A DNA stretch of 64,000 nt from Apiospora phragmitis (Eukaryota; Ascomycota; Sordariomycetes; Amphisphaeriales; Apiosporaceae): positions 1,178,001-1,242,000 of the forward strand of contig JAQQWL010000011.1 in assembly GCA_038363925.1 (NCBI GenBank), in the 5' to 3' direction. The notes under the pieces were generated by a model. The model did not search any database. It was not told the DNA's origin and worked only from the letters and a program-made list of their open reading frames with translations. Below, one piece after another: positions 34,424 through 45,840 of the stretch; within the stretch, counting starts at the first letter, position 1, and every line of letters begins with the position of its first letter. The translations under genes and the position numbers were made by a program.

Positions 34424-37400
34424 TATGCCAGATCAGCTTATATAGGGTTTCGAATCTGATGCCGCTTGTTTCTGTTTTTGTTTATTCCCTGTTTATGTTT
34501 TAGATGATGTTCCGCTCAGAGCGTATTGCATGTTTTCCTCAGGAAGTATCTCACGAGTAGATAAGTCTGACGGCGAGTATGGACGAAATGTAGGAAAATG
34601 ATCCTCATCACTGGTATTGAGGAAAAGGGGAGATTGCATCATCGATGGCGTTGGCGGTATCAGCACTTAGATTTCTTGCTTTTTATCATGTTCGAAGCAG
34701 TTCGAGGTCCGATCAAGGAATACTTGCGCCGCGATTGCAGTCCAGTCTGGAGGAATGGTCTTTCCCATTTCTTCTTATGTGTTGCTCTTTGAAAAAATAC
34801 TCACACTTTACTGCTTGGCGTCTGAAATGGCGAGGTCACGCTCTGTATATAGTCCTTGTAATCGAACAAAAAAGACCATACGCTCTCTCGCTCTCTCGCC
34901 CTCTTTTGTTATCCCGTTCTTACGGACATGATGACAAACTTCTAGGCTAGGGACAGTGTCTGTAGCTGATGTTGACTGCTCAATAACCGTTACCACTACC
35001 CTGTCGATGCAACCATCCGTGAGTCAATGGCAGTCACTGGCTGAATGGGAAATTATATCTGCAAAGGGCCCTTGAGACACTTCAAATACAATCATAAACA
35101 TGCCATTCCTCTTCGTCCATGTTTCTCTCTCTCGTTGCAACTCTGACCTTCGTATATATGCATGAGGGGTAATCGCGTGTTACATACCTACGTTGACACG
35201 CGAGCATGCGACGACAAGGATTGTTTTCCTCCCGTCGTATCCTCTTGCTTGGGGAATGGATCGGCAGCTTCTAGACTTTGCGATCGACACTTCTTCGCAC
35301 CCGGACCAGGCTATGGCACATGGCCATTGTCACACACATTCATGCTGTACGACGACAATGTTGCTGCTCGCTCACTGCAAAGAGGCCCGGGGCGGGATTT
35401 TGGTTGGCGACAGTTCTCTATGGTGTACCGTACCTATGTAATGACTCGAGGCTGCAGGCAATGAATGCAGTCCAATCCACCCAAACCGCCGCAAGCTTTT
35501 TCCGTTACATATGCCGTGTTTGCATGAGATCCTCTCCGAGTCCTCCACAGAAGAACTGCGCCCCAGAACTCTAATCGGCCGCAATCCTACTTCCCCTGAC
35601 CTTACCTTATTGTCGGGACCGGCAGCTCGCAACCGGAGACAGGTGTCTATTTCTGTGTAGATATTGTACATAGACGGTGTGTGTTACCAAAAGACCATTT
35701 CCAACGGGAACAATCAATAATGCAACAATGGCAAGATCCATCCAATCCGACTATTTATTGATTTACGTACTACACCGTATTTACTACCACCGATCGGCTA
35801 GGTTGGCCGGCCCTTAGGCTGTTGGGGGCGCCCGTCCAGCTACCCGAAAAAAGCAAGTCAAGCGAGGGTTGACAGCATCGGCTTTTCAATAGCGTTCAAG
35901 GCACCCACGCAAGCGGTGTGCAACTAGACTTTATCTGGACCTGTCGTCGTACACTGGTGTACCGCTCAAGTTAAGCCTCAATCATTCATCGCAAATAATA
36001 AAGGACAGGACAGGACAGAGGCAGGCAACAGGGGGGAAAGGGGGAAATTTTGCTTATGCAGGCTCCCAAGGAATTGCCCACACATTTGGCTTGCCTACAG
36101 TAACCTACCCACTTTGGTGCGTGCCCCTCAAAGTGACAAAAGTATCCGATGCGGTGTCCTGCCTGCTTTTGCACTGCAGCAGTTTGGCGCCATCCACCCA
36201 TCCAGCCAGCATCTCACATACATACCCTGGCGCCTGCTTTTTCGTTTGTAGGAAGACCCCATCTCGTCAGTTCCTGTTGCAACACGAGGGGGGCCAAGGC
36301 ACGACATTGTCGCACACCGGCGCCCCAGCAAGCCACTCGCGTGGTTTCTTCGCACCAAGGCTAATGGTTAATTGCGCCTACTGCAAGGATGGTTACAAGT
36401 CTTTTGCAAGTTGCGGCCTACTGCAAGGTACGGTGCGATAATGGCCGCCCGTTGTGGGCCAACCAACGTAAGGGGTCCCCCTCCTGTTTTAGTTCATCTC
36501 ATTCGCGCAGCATCGCATCGTTGCCTCTCAGGCAGGGGGGAATCAGGATTCAGGGCGGACCTCTCTGTGAACAATACGACCCGATTTGCCAGGGCCATCA
36601 GTTTGTCCTGCCCCTCCCCTCTTATATTGCCCGCTCTTTTTCATTCATGCATCGGCCCAGATATGGAGCCCTGGACCGAAGCCTGGAGAAAAATTGGACA
36701 TGAGATCGGTACATGTCTTGGGCAGGGTTTGCGTGTGCTTGTACATATGTAGGCATACAGATACATACTGTATGCATGGCGTCCTTATTTCCGTCAGCCC
36801 TCCCAGTGCCCAGAGTCCTGCTGGTCTGAATCCCTACCATATGCACGGGAGAGCAGCGCTCGATTTTCCGGTTTAGGCAAGGTGCAGTGGTTTGCATATC
36901 TACCGTTTGTCCCGGCGTCGCGCTGGGAGCCCACCCCTACCTGGGTCGCACACACGTCCGGCCAACTGGTCTATCCCCCATTGCCCTGCCTGCCTGCTCG
37001 CTCGTTCTTGGTTGTTGGTGACGGGTGCGGGTGGGCGTGAGAAAAAGAACAGGGATGGGGGGCGGTGCCTCTTCTCTATGTGTGTGTGCCATGGGAGGCG
37101 CGGCTAAGAGTCGCTTTAATTAACTTGCCGGTGGGCAGACAGGCCTGACCTTGATTCTTTCCGACAGAGAGAGCCAATGGCGGTGTCCAATTCCTCTCTA
37201 CCCACTGTCTCCCACTCATTCCAGTCGTTCGTTTATCGGTTCAATCCATTCTCTCGTTCTTCAGTCGGTCAATTGTTGTTGACCGTCCTCACTTCTGGTG
37301 TCACCTACACCTTCGTCGCTCGCTTCAACCTCTAAAACACACCTACTTCTTAATTCTATACTGATAATAATTACTCCTCGCACTGGACATCTTAATATCC

Positions 37401-37929
37401 TCCTTGCTTTGGTTTGCGAACTCGCGGAATTTCGACTATTCAAATCAAGCTTGGCTCTGGCCCTACTCGATCAGCTCAAGTGAGACATACATATCGTTGT
37501 CTTCTAGCCTCTCAGTCGCTTCGTCTGCGTTACTCATACCGAGGATTCACTCACGGAACGTTTTTAAACATCACCGTATCCAGCCGATTATCGAACCAGT
37601 GTGCGGGTCAGGCCATCTCAAGTCTCCTCGCGGTTCGGGCCACCTGATACAGCGGCGTGGGCGATTGTTGGAGGTGCTCGTTCCCATTGGGTGTCTCGGT
37701 CCTCGCCATAACGCACTTACGGCAGACGGTGCTCGACAACACACCAATATTTGGGTCTCATTCCTCCGGATAGCAACAGACGTTATGCTGGCATGTTTCG
37801 TAAACGGTAGGTTTGCCGCCACGACTTGATGTTACCTTTTGTTTCCACCCAGTCCGCAATATCGACAGTGGTACCCTGTACCCTTGCTTGACGTTTCAGG
37901 CTATCCCCGCCTTAGGATCCATCCGGGCA
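34424..37929. other. 3.5 kb intergenic region
   Basis: Contains the ABC gene's 3' flank and the promoter and leader of the DUF7729-like gene (pyrimidine-rich from about 37,140). Open frames up to about 140 codons have no recognisable domain. No tRNA or transposon was found. Confidence 0.55.
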
Positions 37930-39011
37930 ATGATTTTCGCAAACACTCTCTGCTGGGTCTCCCTGGCCGCAGCTATATCACTACAGGCCACCCAACAGCC
38001 CATCGAGACGTCGGTGGTTGGCCACCCGTCATTGTTCGACAGCGAAGAATGGCAGCAGATCATGCCCAGGAGGAATCAGCTCGTCGGCTACCGCGTAGGA
38101 AAGTCGCTGCACGAGCGGCCGATCAAGAACAAGGATCGTCGACCGTCATCAGCATCGAAGTGCCCACTTCCACCACATCCAAGCGAGCTGCAAAGACGGC
38201 CGCCGCCGCTACAGGACCCTTACCAAGCCCGATGGACAGCTTGCCCACGACGTTCTCGGACGATGCTTCGGGCAAATGCCCGGCCTTCATTCAGAGTTTT
38301 CTCGCCGACAATACGTTTAAGAGCTGCTACCCGTTTTCCATGCTCTTGCAGGTAAGTTCACAACACTGAGACAAACAGTTCACCTGAACACCCGAGACTA
38401 AGGCACGACGCAGGGAGGTTCCAATGGCTTTTTCGACGCTCAGAAGTCGCTAGTCAGCCTGACCCAGGTCCTCGACGCTTCCTGCAAGGCCGATGTCAAG
38501 ATGTGCACGTCGTGGCTCGCCGACCTGACAGACCAATTCCAGCAAGATGGAAACTGTGGCCCCGAGCTTGCGAGCGGGAATACGGTCGTGCAGAAGGCGT
38601 ACCAGGGGCTCAAGGCTTACCAGCCTCTTTACAGTGCGACGTGTCTCAAAGAGCCCGAGAGTCAGGCCTATTGCTACGCCACTGCCGCGACGGACACGAA
38701 GGATTTCTCGAGCGTCTACCCTCTACTACCTACCCCTGAACAGGAGCATGCCGGATTCGGCCACGCCCGCCTGCGATTGGTGCAACCAGCAAACCATGGG
38801 CATCTTCCAATCCTTTAGCTCCAATAGGAAGTCGTCCATAGCGGCGACGTACGAGAGCGGATCGACGGTCATGAACAGGGTGTGCGGTGCCGAGTATGTC
38901 AACAGCACGCTTCCAGTGGCCACCGAGAATGCCGCCGTAACCATGCAGCAAGCCCCTGTTCTGATTCTGTTTTCGTTCCTGGTCATGGCCTTCACACATC
39001 TCTTCCTCTAG
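37930..39011 (+). CDS. GPI-anchored DUF7729-like surface protein, two frame shifts
   Basis: A fungal cysteine-rich extracellular protein of unknown role. Start 37930 gives a signal peptide (MIFANTLCWVSLAAAISLQA). One intron at 38352-38413. The conserved core begins SGKCPAFIQSFLADNTFKSC, continues YPFSMLLQ/GGSNGFFDAQKSLV, then LDASCKADVKMCTSWLADLT, NCGPELASGNTVVQKAYQGL, ATCLKEPESQAYCYATAATD, and ATPACDWCNQQTMGIFQSFS. The C-terminus (AAVTMQQAPVLILFSFLVMA, then FTHLFL) is a hydrophobic GPI-attachment signal. One base is missing near 38110-38135, and one is extra (or two missing) near 38719-38724. Corrected length is 339 aa. The paired Cys spacing matches what I recall of DUF7729 proteins, many of which are predicted GPI-anchored. 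No enzymatic motif is visible. Adhesion or wall function would be a guess. Confidence 0.8.
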
Positions 39012-39320
39012 GCCGGGCGGCAATACGGAGAGCAATTGAGCCTTGGATCAACAGAAACAACAACAATACGGACGGAGTTCAACAGGATGGGCGGTATACG
39101 GGGCTGGACTAAACTGGCCGGAAGGGCTCTTGGAAACGGTGACACTTTGGGTTATTATATGATTTTACGGTTCTATCTGATACGGCGGGACTGATTTTGT
39201 TCGATGGCTACCTTTCTCCATCGAAGCGTTCGATACCCTCCCACGCGAGCAAAAAATGCTACTTTCTTCCTTTCTTCACTGGGAAGCAATAATTTTGCTT
39301 TAATTTTTATTATTTTCAAT

Positions 39321-39333
39321 TGTACACATGTGT

Positions 39334-39336
<3 letters not shown>
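39321..39336. repeat. 16-bp perfect palindrome
   Basis: TGTACACATGTGTACA reads the same on both strands. It is followed by alternating CACACA and the TA tract, so the whole 50 bp is alternating purine-pyrimidine sequence. It lies between two convergent genes. Confidence 0.9.

Positions 39337-39341
<5 letters not shown>

Positions 39342-39371
<30 letters not shown>
39342..39371. repeat. (TA)n microsatellite
   Basis: About fifteen AT/TA dinucleotides without interruption, immediately downstream of the 16-bp palindrome. Confidence 0.92.
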
Positions 39372-39373
<2 letters not shown>

Positions 39374-40706
39374 TCCCGTCGGTCCTTGGAGTACACGGCA
39401 AGGATGAATGGATACATATTGGTGGATGAAGGTACCAGGGAATGAAAACATGGGCAAATTGAGATGGACTAGGCGCATATGGGTTATGTGCCGACACGAA
39501 GACGCCACGAAATGGTAAGGATGGCAGCGGCCGGCGGAACAAGGAATAGAGAGATTTGGCCACTAGGCCAGAGAGGAACGTATAACGAACACGCACACCC
39601 CTGGCGCTATACCGGGATTAATAGATAACTTTATCTTCTTCCAGATCGTATATGATGAGACCGGTGATTACACAACGCTTGAAACGCTTGAACTACCTAT
39701 TACTATACTTGAAGGACATTACCATCTCGGCGCCATGAATCTCCGCCATCGCCATCGTAGCACAATATCGACGACTATCCTTAGCCTAACAGATCTGTTC
39801 TTTTCCTTCCTTGACAAGCAAACTCAAAGTCACTCGTGAAACGCGAAAAGCAATCATACGTGACGTGACCTGCATCAACGCGGTTGAAGAAAGGAAAAGA
39901 AGAAAAGTGGAGGTGCCAGCGGGACAGGCCGCGTGACTTATAGCCAAGATGCGATGTTTATATAAACATCTCGGCTCCAGTTTCTTGGTTTCCTCAAGCT
40001 GTCACCCGCCCCTCCCTTGTCCATGACAAAGGGATGTTTCAGAAACACGAACCTGAACAACAGCAGCCGGGTCGGACAAAACGAAACAGTGAGACCCGTT
40101 AGATGTCGCGCTGGTATACGTACGTCATGTTATGTGTGTCTTGTGTCTTCATTATCGGCGTATGCAGGCAGATAGGGGTGGTTTTTAAATTAATCATATA
40201 ATGATGATTTTGTTGCGCCCACTACTATGTAGCAGCCATGGATGATGAATAAAGAAAGTATTGCTTATACATCAGGCTTCTTGAGTAATTCAACCTGACT
40301 GACTGAGGGCTACTTGAAATCCTAGGCGGTATATCAATAAGTATGCTTTGAAGAGTATAGCAATACTCGCAATTGATTCTTTTAATATAACATATGAAGG
40401 ATGTGTATTTACTATATAATCCTCCCTCTTTGACTTTTAGTAGTGCCCCTTTTAGAACGGGGCAAACGTATAAGTGTTTTAGGCCTAAGGGGGGTATATA
40501 CAAACGAGGGGCGACCACGACCGCACCAGTTTCTCGCCGCAGCAAATGACTCACGTCTCTAAGACTGTCTAGTGTATCCCACCCAGCATTGTTCATCGCA
40601 CTCCACTGCACATATATAATAGGGTCGATCAGCAAAGGGATAAATAGGGACGTATTCTAATCCGGCCTAATGCCCACCCGCCGCTCAATCAAGTTGATGA
40701 TTCCGA

Positions 40707-43700
40707 TCAATCAGCCCAGCCAAAGACCTCACTAACCGCCAGCGTATTCGTCCGAACCCCCGCAAGCGCCACGACGATGCCCACAAGGTCCACGACAAGC
40801 AGCACGGCCGCCGCCATCATGAAGCGCGGGTTAAACACGCGGAAGAGCATGAGGTGGCGGCGCAGGTGGCCGGCCCAGACCATGGTGGCCAAGCTCTCGA
40901 CGGCGTAGTAAGCGACAAAAATCCCCAAGCAGCGCGTCACCGTCTCGAGGCCGCCTTTACGCTTGGGCGACGTCTTCCAGAGCGCGAGCAGCGGCACCGC
41001 GACGCAGGCCAGGATCTGGCCCGCGAACGTGTTAAACATGACCACCAGCGGCGACCAGGGGTAGCGCAGCGTGAAGAGCGGGATGAAGGCCGAGTCCCAC
41101 TGGATCGACGACAGCACCGCCTGGTGGCCCGTCTTGAAGTAGTAGAACTCGCCCAGCAGCGCCAGCACGACGGGGCCGATGCTCTCCGTCGCTAGGCCGT
41201 TGAGGTCGACCATGTCGACGAGCGACAGCACCTGCCACAGCATGAGCGCCAGCGCGCTGCTGCCCATCGGCTTCGACAGCAGCATGCACGCCGCTGCGAA
41301 GTTGACCACGAGCAGCAGGTAGCGCGCGCCGTTGGCGTTGCCGTACCCCAGGATGGTGACTTGGGCCGTCCGGCCGCCGCTTCCGGCTTTGGTGAAAACC
41401 GAGATACACGGAGGCGCCCAGACGAAAGCGGTCGTACCGGCAACGAAAGCCAGCGCAAGTACTCCTTGGGCCATCGCCACCTGGATCGTTTTCAAAGTCG
41501 TCTCGGGAAGGTAGTCGATCAACCACTGACCGTTGCCAGCTGCGTCCAGAGTCCAGTAGGTGGCGGCCAGACCGAGGGCCCTTCGGAAAACGTAGCCAAT
41601 CCAAAAGGGAGCCAGAGCTTCGTACGACCGAGACGAGACGAGATACCCCTTGATGATTGACGGAAGGCCGGCGAATACGATGAAGGGCAGTGCCAACTGC
41701 CAGGGTGCAGACGTAGACGAGTTGGCCGACGCATAGTAGGTAGATGTACAGTATGGCATCTGCTCCTCCCTGCAAAGCTTGGAGAAGGAGGCTAGTCGGC
41801 CAAGCAGGATGAAGACCACAGAGTGATATATACCCAAGATGCGGTCAGTGCGGGCAGGGAGACGCAACGCAGCGACTACGCTTACGAATCCGAAAGTCGA
41901 CAAGAAGAACAGTGATATCGAGTCCTCCCATATGGTATATGAGTTTGAGGCAAATCCGATAGACTGGCTTACGGTGAAGATCACACCGAGCCATCCCCAT
42001 ATGGTGTTCGGTAGTAAGTTGAACAAGCTCTTCCCCAGTCCAAATAGCGAGACAGTCACTGCTAGCGAACTGGTTAACGCGGGGGATGGCTGCCGCCATT
42101 GACCAATCCTGCTCCTCGGACATGGACACATAACCTGCGCCAAGGGCAGCTCCAATTACGCCACCGATCAACGCCGACTTCACCAGGCTCTGACTCAAAG
42201 TCTGGTAAGATGGCAGCTCAGTCTGGCTTCCAGCATCTTGCAACTCCAGGCTTTTCTCAGCCAGATCCAGCTCGGCATCATCCAAGACAGCGAAATCATC
42301 ATCTTCGTCCCTGGACACATAGACCAGAAGGACCAGGACCCCGAGTGCCATAACAACAATCCCCGAGGCCATCTTGGGGACGTCGAAACGTGCCCAAAGA
42401 TCTTTGCATATCCGGAGCGTTTCTTCCTGGTACGCGGTATAGGCTCTGTAGACAAGCTCCCGGGCTTTTAGATTGGTGTTCTCTGTGGCAGACTGGGTTG
42501 CGCTGTCCCACAACTCTGCGGGCGACCCGGGTTTGGAGGTTTGTTCGATACCTCTGGCAACGAAGTATGAAGCTTGATACCGACGAATACCTGCCGAGGC
42601 CAATCTGGACACAGCTGCCAGATTGTCCCACGCATTGCCCTTTATTCCGGCGAAGGCTTCTTCAATCGGTCGGCCCAGGTTGTTGAAAGGAATTGGCAAG
42701 CCAAGCAGAAGTGCCAGCGTAGGGACCAGATCGATCTGGTTGACAGGGCGTTCCTTCGCAGTGGCAGGGGGTGTAACGTATTCCGGCAGCGTGCGGCCGA
42801 ACACGGGTCTTTTCGAATACATCCACAGCGCAGCCTCTACTTCGTCGTCACTCTCACCTCCATGGTCGCCCTTGCTGTCCATGCCGTGGTCTCCCATGAC
42901 GATCAGAACTGTGTCATCTTCGAGGGTTTCCACAAGATCCTGGACAAAAGTGTTCATTTGTTGAAGCTTGGCAGTCATGGCAGCATGGTTGGGGCCGTAT
43001 CTGTGGCCAGCATGGTCCACCCCCAGGAAGTGACCGATCAAAACGTCCCACTGCGTCTGGTTCTCTTTCGTCATAAGGGGAATATATGCTCAAGAACTCC
43101 ATTGTCCACAGTGTGCAGATCCCAGACATTGAAACTGTCATAAGGCTTGCTGATGTTGGCCTCGAAATAGCCCGGAAGAGAGGAGGTCCAGGTATCATCC
43201 CCTAGATGAACAATGCGTTTACCCAAAGCGTTGAGCTGCATCAGTAGGTTGTCCTCCTCAATAGCTGTTCCACCAAAACTGCTTCCCAAGTCGTTCAGTG
43301 TAGGCAAGGTGCCGGTTGTCAGACCCTTTAATCGCTGGAGGGTGGATGTCGGTGGGTCCGCGATGAAAGGCAGAAGTACCGCATTATTAGGCGACTGGAC
43401 CGCCGTCTCGTAGAGAAAGGGGAAAGCATTGTGATAGATCTCGGCCTTGGTAAGGTCTTTGACTGGTACGGTGAAATCGTATCGTAGTGCGTCGATTAAG
43501 ACGACGACTGCCTTGTCGAATGTCTTGGGGTGCCAGCAACCCCCTCCATGCTGCCTTGTCCTTCCCAGGCCGACAGTGGCTCGATGGGCGGCACGGAGCA
43601 CTCGGATTTCTCGTCCAGGACCAAGCGCGTAAGCAAGAACCCGCCCGTGAACAGGACGATGCCGACCACATGTATGCACGTCATCCATATCCAGAACCCG

Positions 43701-43921
43701 AAGTTCCAGCCGAACCGCCGCTCGTAGCCCATCCTGCGACGGGCCTCAAAGGCCTGGCGTTGCTTCTCGGCGGCGCCGGAGCGCTCTTGCTTCGCCTCGG
43801 CGCCCAGGAGCTTCTTGTTGGCATCTTCGATTTCCTTTAACCGCTTGGCTTGGGCGTATTGGGCGGCTATAGTCTGGTACTCGGAAGGAGCGTCCTTCGG
43901 CCGTTGGTGGCGTTGAGGCAT
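40707..43921 (-). CDS. GPI13: GPI ethanolamine-phosphate transferase Gpi13 (PIG-O), three homopolymer frame shifts
   Basis: ER membrane enzyme that adds phosphoethanolamine to the third mannose of the GPI precursor, the group through which proteins are attached. The start at 43921 gives a charged cytosolic N-terminus, then TM1 (FGFWIWMTCIHVVGIVLFTG). The alkaline-phosphatase-like lumenal domain includes FDKAVVVLIDALRYDF (metal Asp), RLKGLTTGTLPT (nucleophile Thr region), IGHFLGVDHAGHRYGP and IVMGDHGMDSKGDHGGESDD. LGLPIPFNNLGRPIEEAF favours Gpi13 over Gpi7 and Mcd4. The rest is a multi-TM region ending SEVFGWAD. Three frame shifts lie in homopolymers: G5 for G6 at 43540-43544, C4 for C5 at 43077-43080, and C5 for C4 at 42081-42085 (written on the coding strand). 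Corrected length is exactly 1072 codons in a single exon. The homopolymer pattern points to sequencing error. Confidence 0.92.
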
Positions 43922-45840
43922 CGCGGTGTGCTGTGGCTAGGATAGCAAAGAAATGTGGGAGATTCGGTGGCTCAGGCCGAGCTGGCCATTGGTGTGGTAT
44001 AAACAATTGGGGTACGTCTCCAGGTATAACGGTCGACTCTACCTCGACATGGCTGTTAGAAACGATAAGACGTGAATATAGAGTAGAGAGCGACGTTGAC
44101 AGCTAGGTTAGTCGCGCTTTGAGTTGGTGATACTGTGGTGGGTTTCAATTCGGGTAGAGCTTCACCTTCCTTAGCTACTAAAACCTTAGTCGCACTAGTG
44201 ACGGGGGCCAAGCATCCAGATCGCTGGGCCCCAGCTGCGGGCGGCCCGCTGGGAAGATTTGCCAGCTGGTCACATCACTGGGCATATCAATCAATGGGTC
44301 TTTTTATGAGATATACAATGTTGCATCTGCTGCATACAGACACATAAATGCCGAATTTTGCGAACACATAAGAAGAGAAAAGGTATTCATCCAAATCGGA
44401 GACTGAGGGGTGGAGGCAATAGCTTTCTGATTATATCTCCAGCGATCTCCAAGCGGGCCTTGACACGGGTACGTTGCCGTAGCCAATGGATGGTGGTTTA
44501 CAGCAAGTTGAATAGGACAGCATCTATTCCGAGATCAAGCAGTATTTTCTTTTTTAGAAGAACAAACTTCAGTCGGATGCGCTCTCTCGGGAATAATTCT
44601 TTAAATCCGCAATATTTCCGGTTCTCCACTACCTACTTCCTTACTGATCACCCAATCAGGCGACCCCAGACGACTTATAAATTGGTAGGTAAGCATTGGC
44701 AACCAGCGAGCCAGCAATGACTGCTGTGCCGCAATGAAAAGATTGAGCCTTACCTGAGCGTGATAAACTAGCCCAGGTCAGCCCAGGTCGGGTTCCATTG
44801 ACATTTGCTGCGATGGATCCTACCCACTCCCCCTGCGGCTTACACCAGCGGCAGAGCGGCATATGGGCGCGCTGGTAGATAGACACATGCTGCAACATGC
44901 GGAATATTGACGTTTCATGCTGCCGATGGAACCCGAAATGGCACTGGGTTAGACGTCGGCCTATCTAATACAACCATGTCTATGTGTATATAACTCGGAC
45001 ACATATTGCTGGAGGCTCGGGGACAATATAGCCCGCCCATATAAGCTTATTCGCTACTGCACCGAGGCCGAATTGAGTTCAGGTGACACAAGGCCCAAGA
45101 GGCAGTCAGCAGGAGGCCGACTCTTGATATAAGCGCAAAAAGGACCCGATGGTGTGGAAAGGTCTCAGATATCTATAGGCGGTAATCTGCTCGGGATGTC
45201 CATCACTTCCTATATCTTCAAAAGCTGAGCTGAGACAAGGATGCATATGGCCACCCACCGCAGTGGTTTTCTGGGGCCCGTGGAAGGCTCTTCCTCCCCC
45301 GTTCAAAGGAGAATTGATTGGTGATGGCATCGCGGAACTATTTCCCCGGTCATCGCCGCCGGTCTTAACATGTGCCCCTCACGATAAGGAGATTGGTATG
45401 TCGCCAGATTCAGAACAGGGGGGCATTTGTTTAAAGGCGGATGGGTGGAGGTGGAGCCCTCACCGGCCTGGACGGCCTGGGATACTGGGCCTGCCATCGA
45501 TCCAACTCTCACTACGCCGAACCCCATGTCCTTCCCACTGTTGCCCTTGCAAGCTCGAACGAGCTACTGTACGCTGTGAGGCCTTAGGGCGTTCTGGTAG
45601 TCCCGCGAACCCCAGAATCTGGATACCCGCGCGAGAGCCTGTCGGTTCTCGCTCTCCTTTACGATTGCACCTGTCCCGATCTACCTAACCTAATGGTTAT
45701 GCTCTCTCTTCCCTAGTCTGCGCACTGCTACTTGCTAGAACGAATCATGCTTCCAACAGCTTGCTAGCATTGCCGTCTAGTGTCGCTTTTCCAGTATATA
45801 CAGGTTATTGGTTTCTTTTCTATAGACTTAGAGTTTCACG
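43922..45840. promoter_or_regulatory. divergent upstream region GPI13/zinc-cluster regulator
   Basis: 1.9 kb between divergent genes, so it carries both promoters. I see no gene and no repeat worth naming. Confidence 0.5.

Larger units (their letters stand above)
39012..40706. other. convergent intergenic region DUF7729 gene/GPI13
   Basis: Two 3' ends meet here. The region is AT-rich in parts and contains a 16-bp perfect palindrome and a long TA tract. No conserved open frame is present; frames that cross the TA tract are repeat artefacts. Confidence 0.6.

Noticed and set aside
40225..40635. AT-rich open frame as a possible RIP-mutated transposon relic
   Set aside because: No transposase or polymerase motif in any frame, no terminal repeats, and only mild AT bias.
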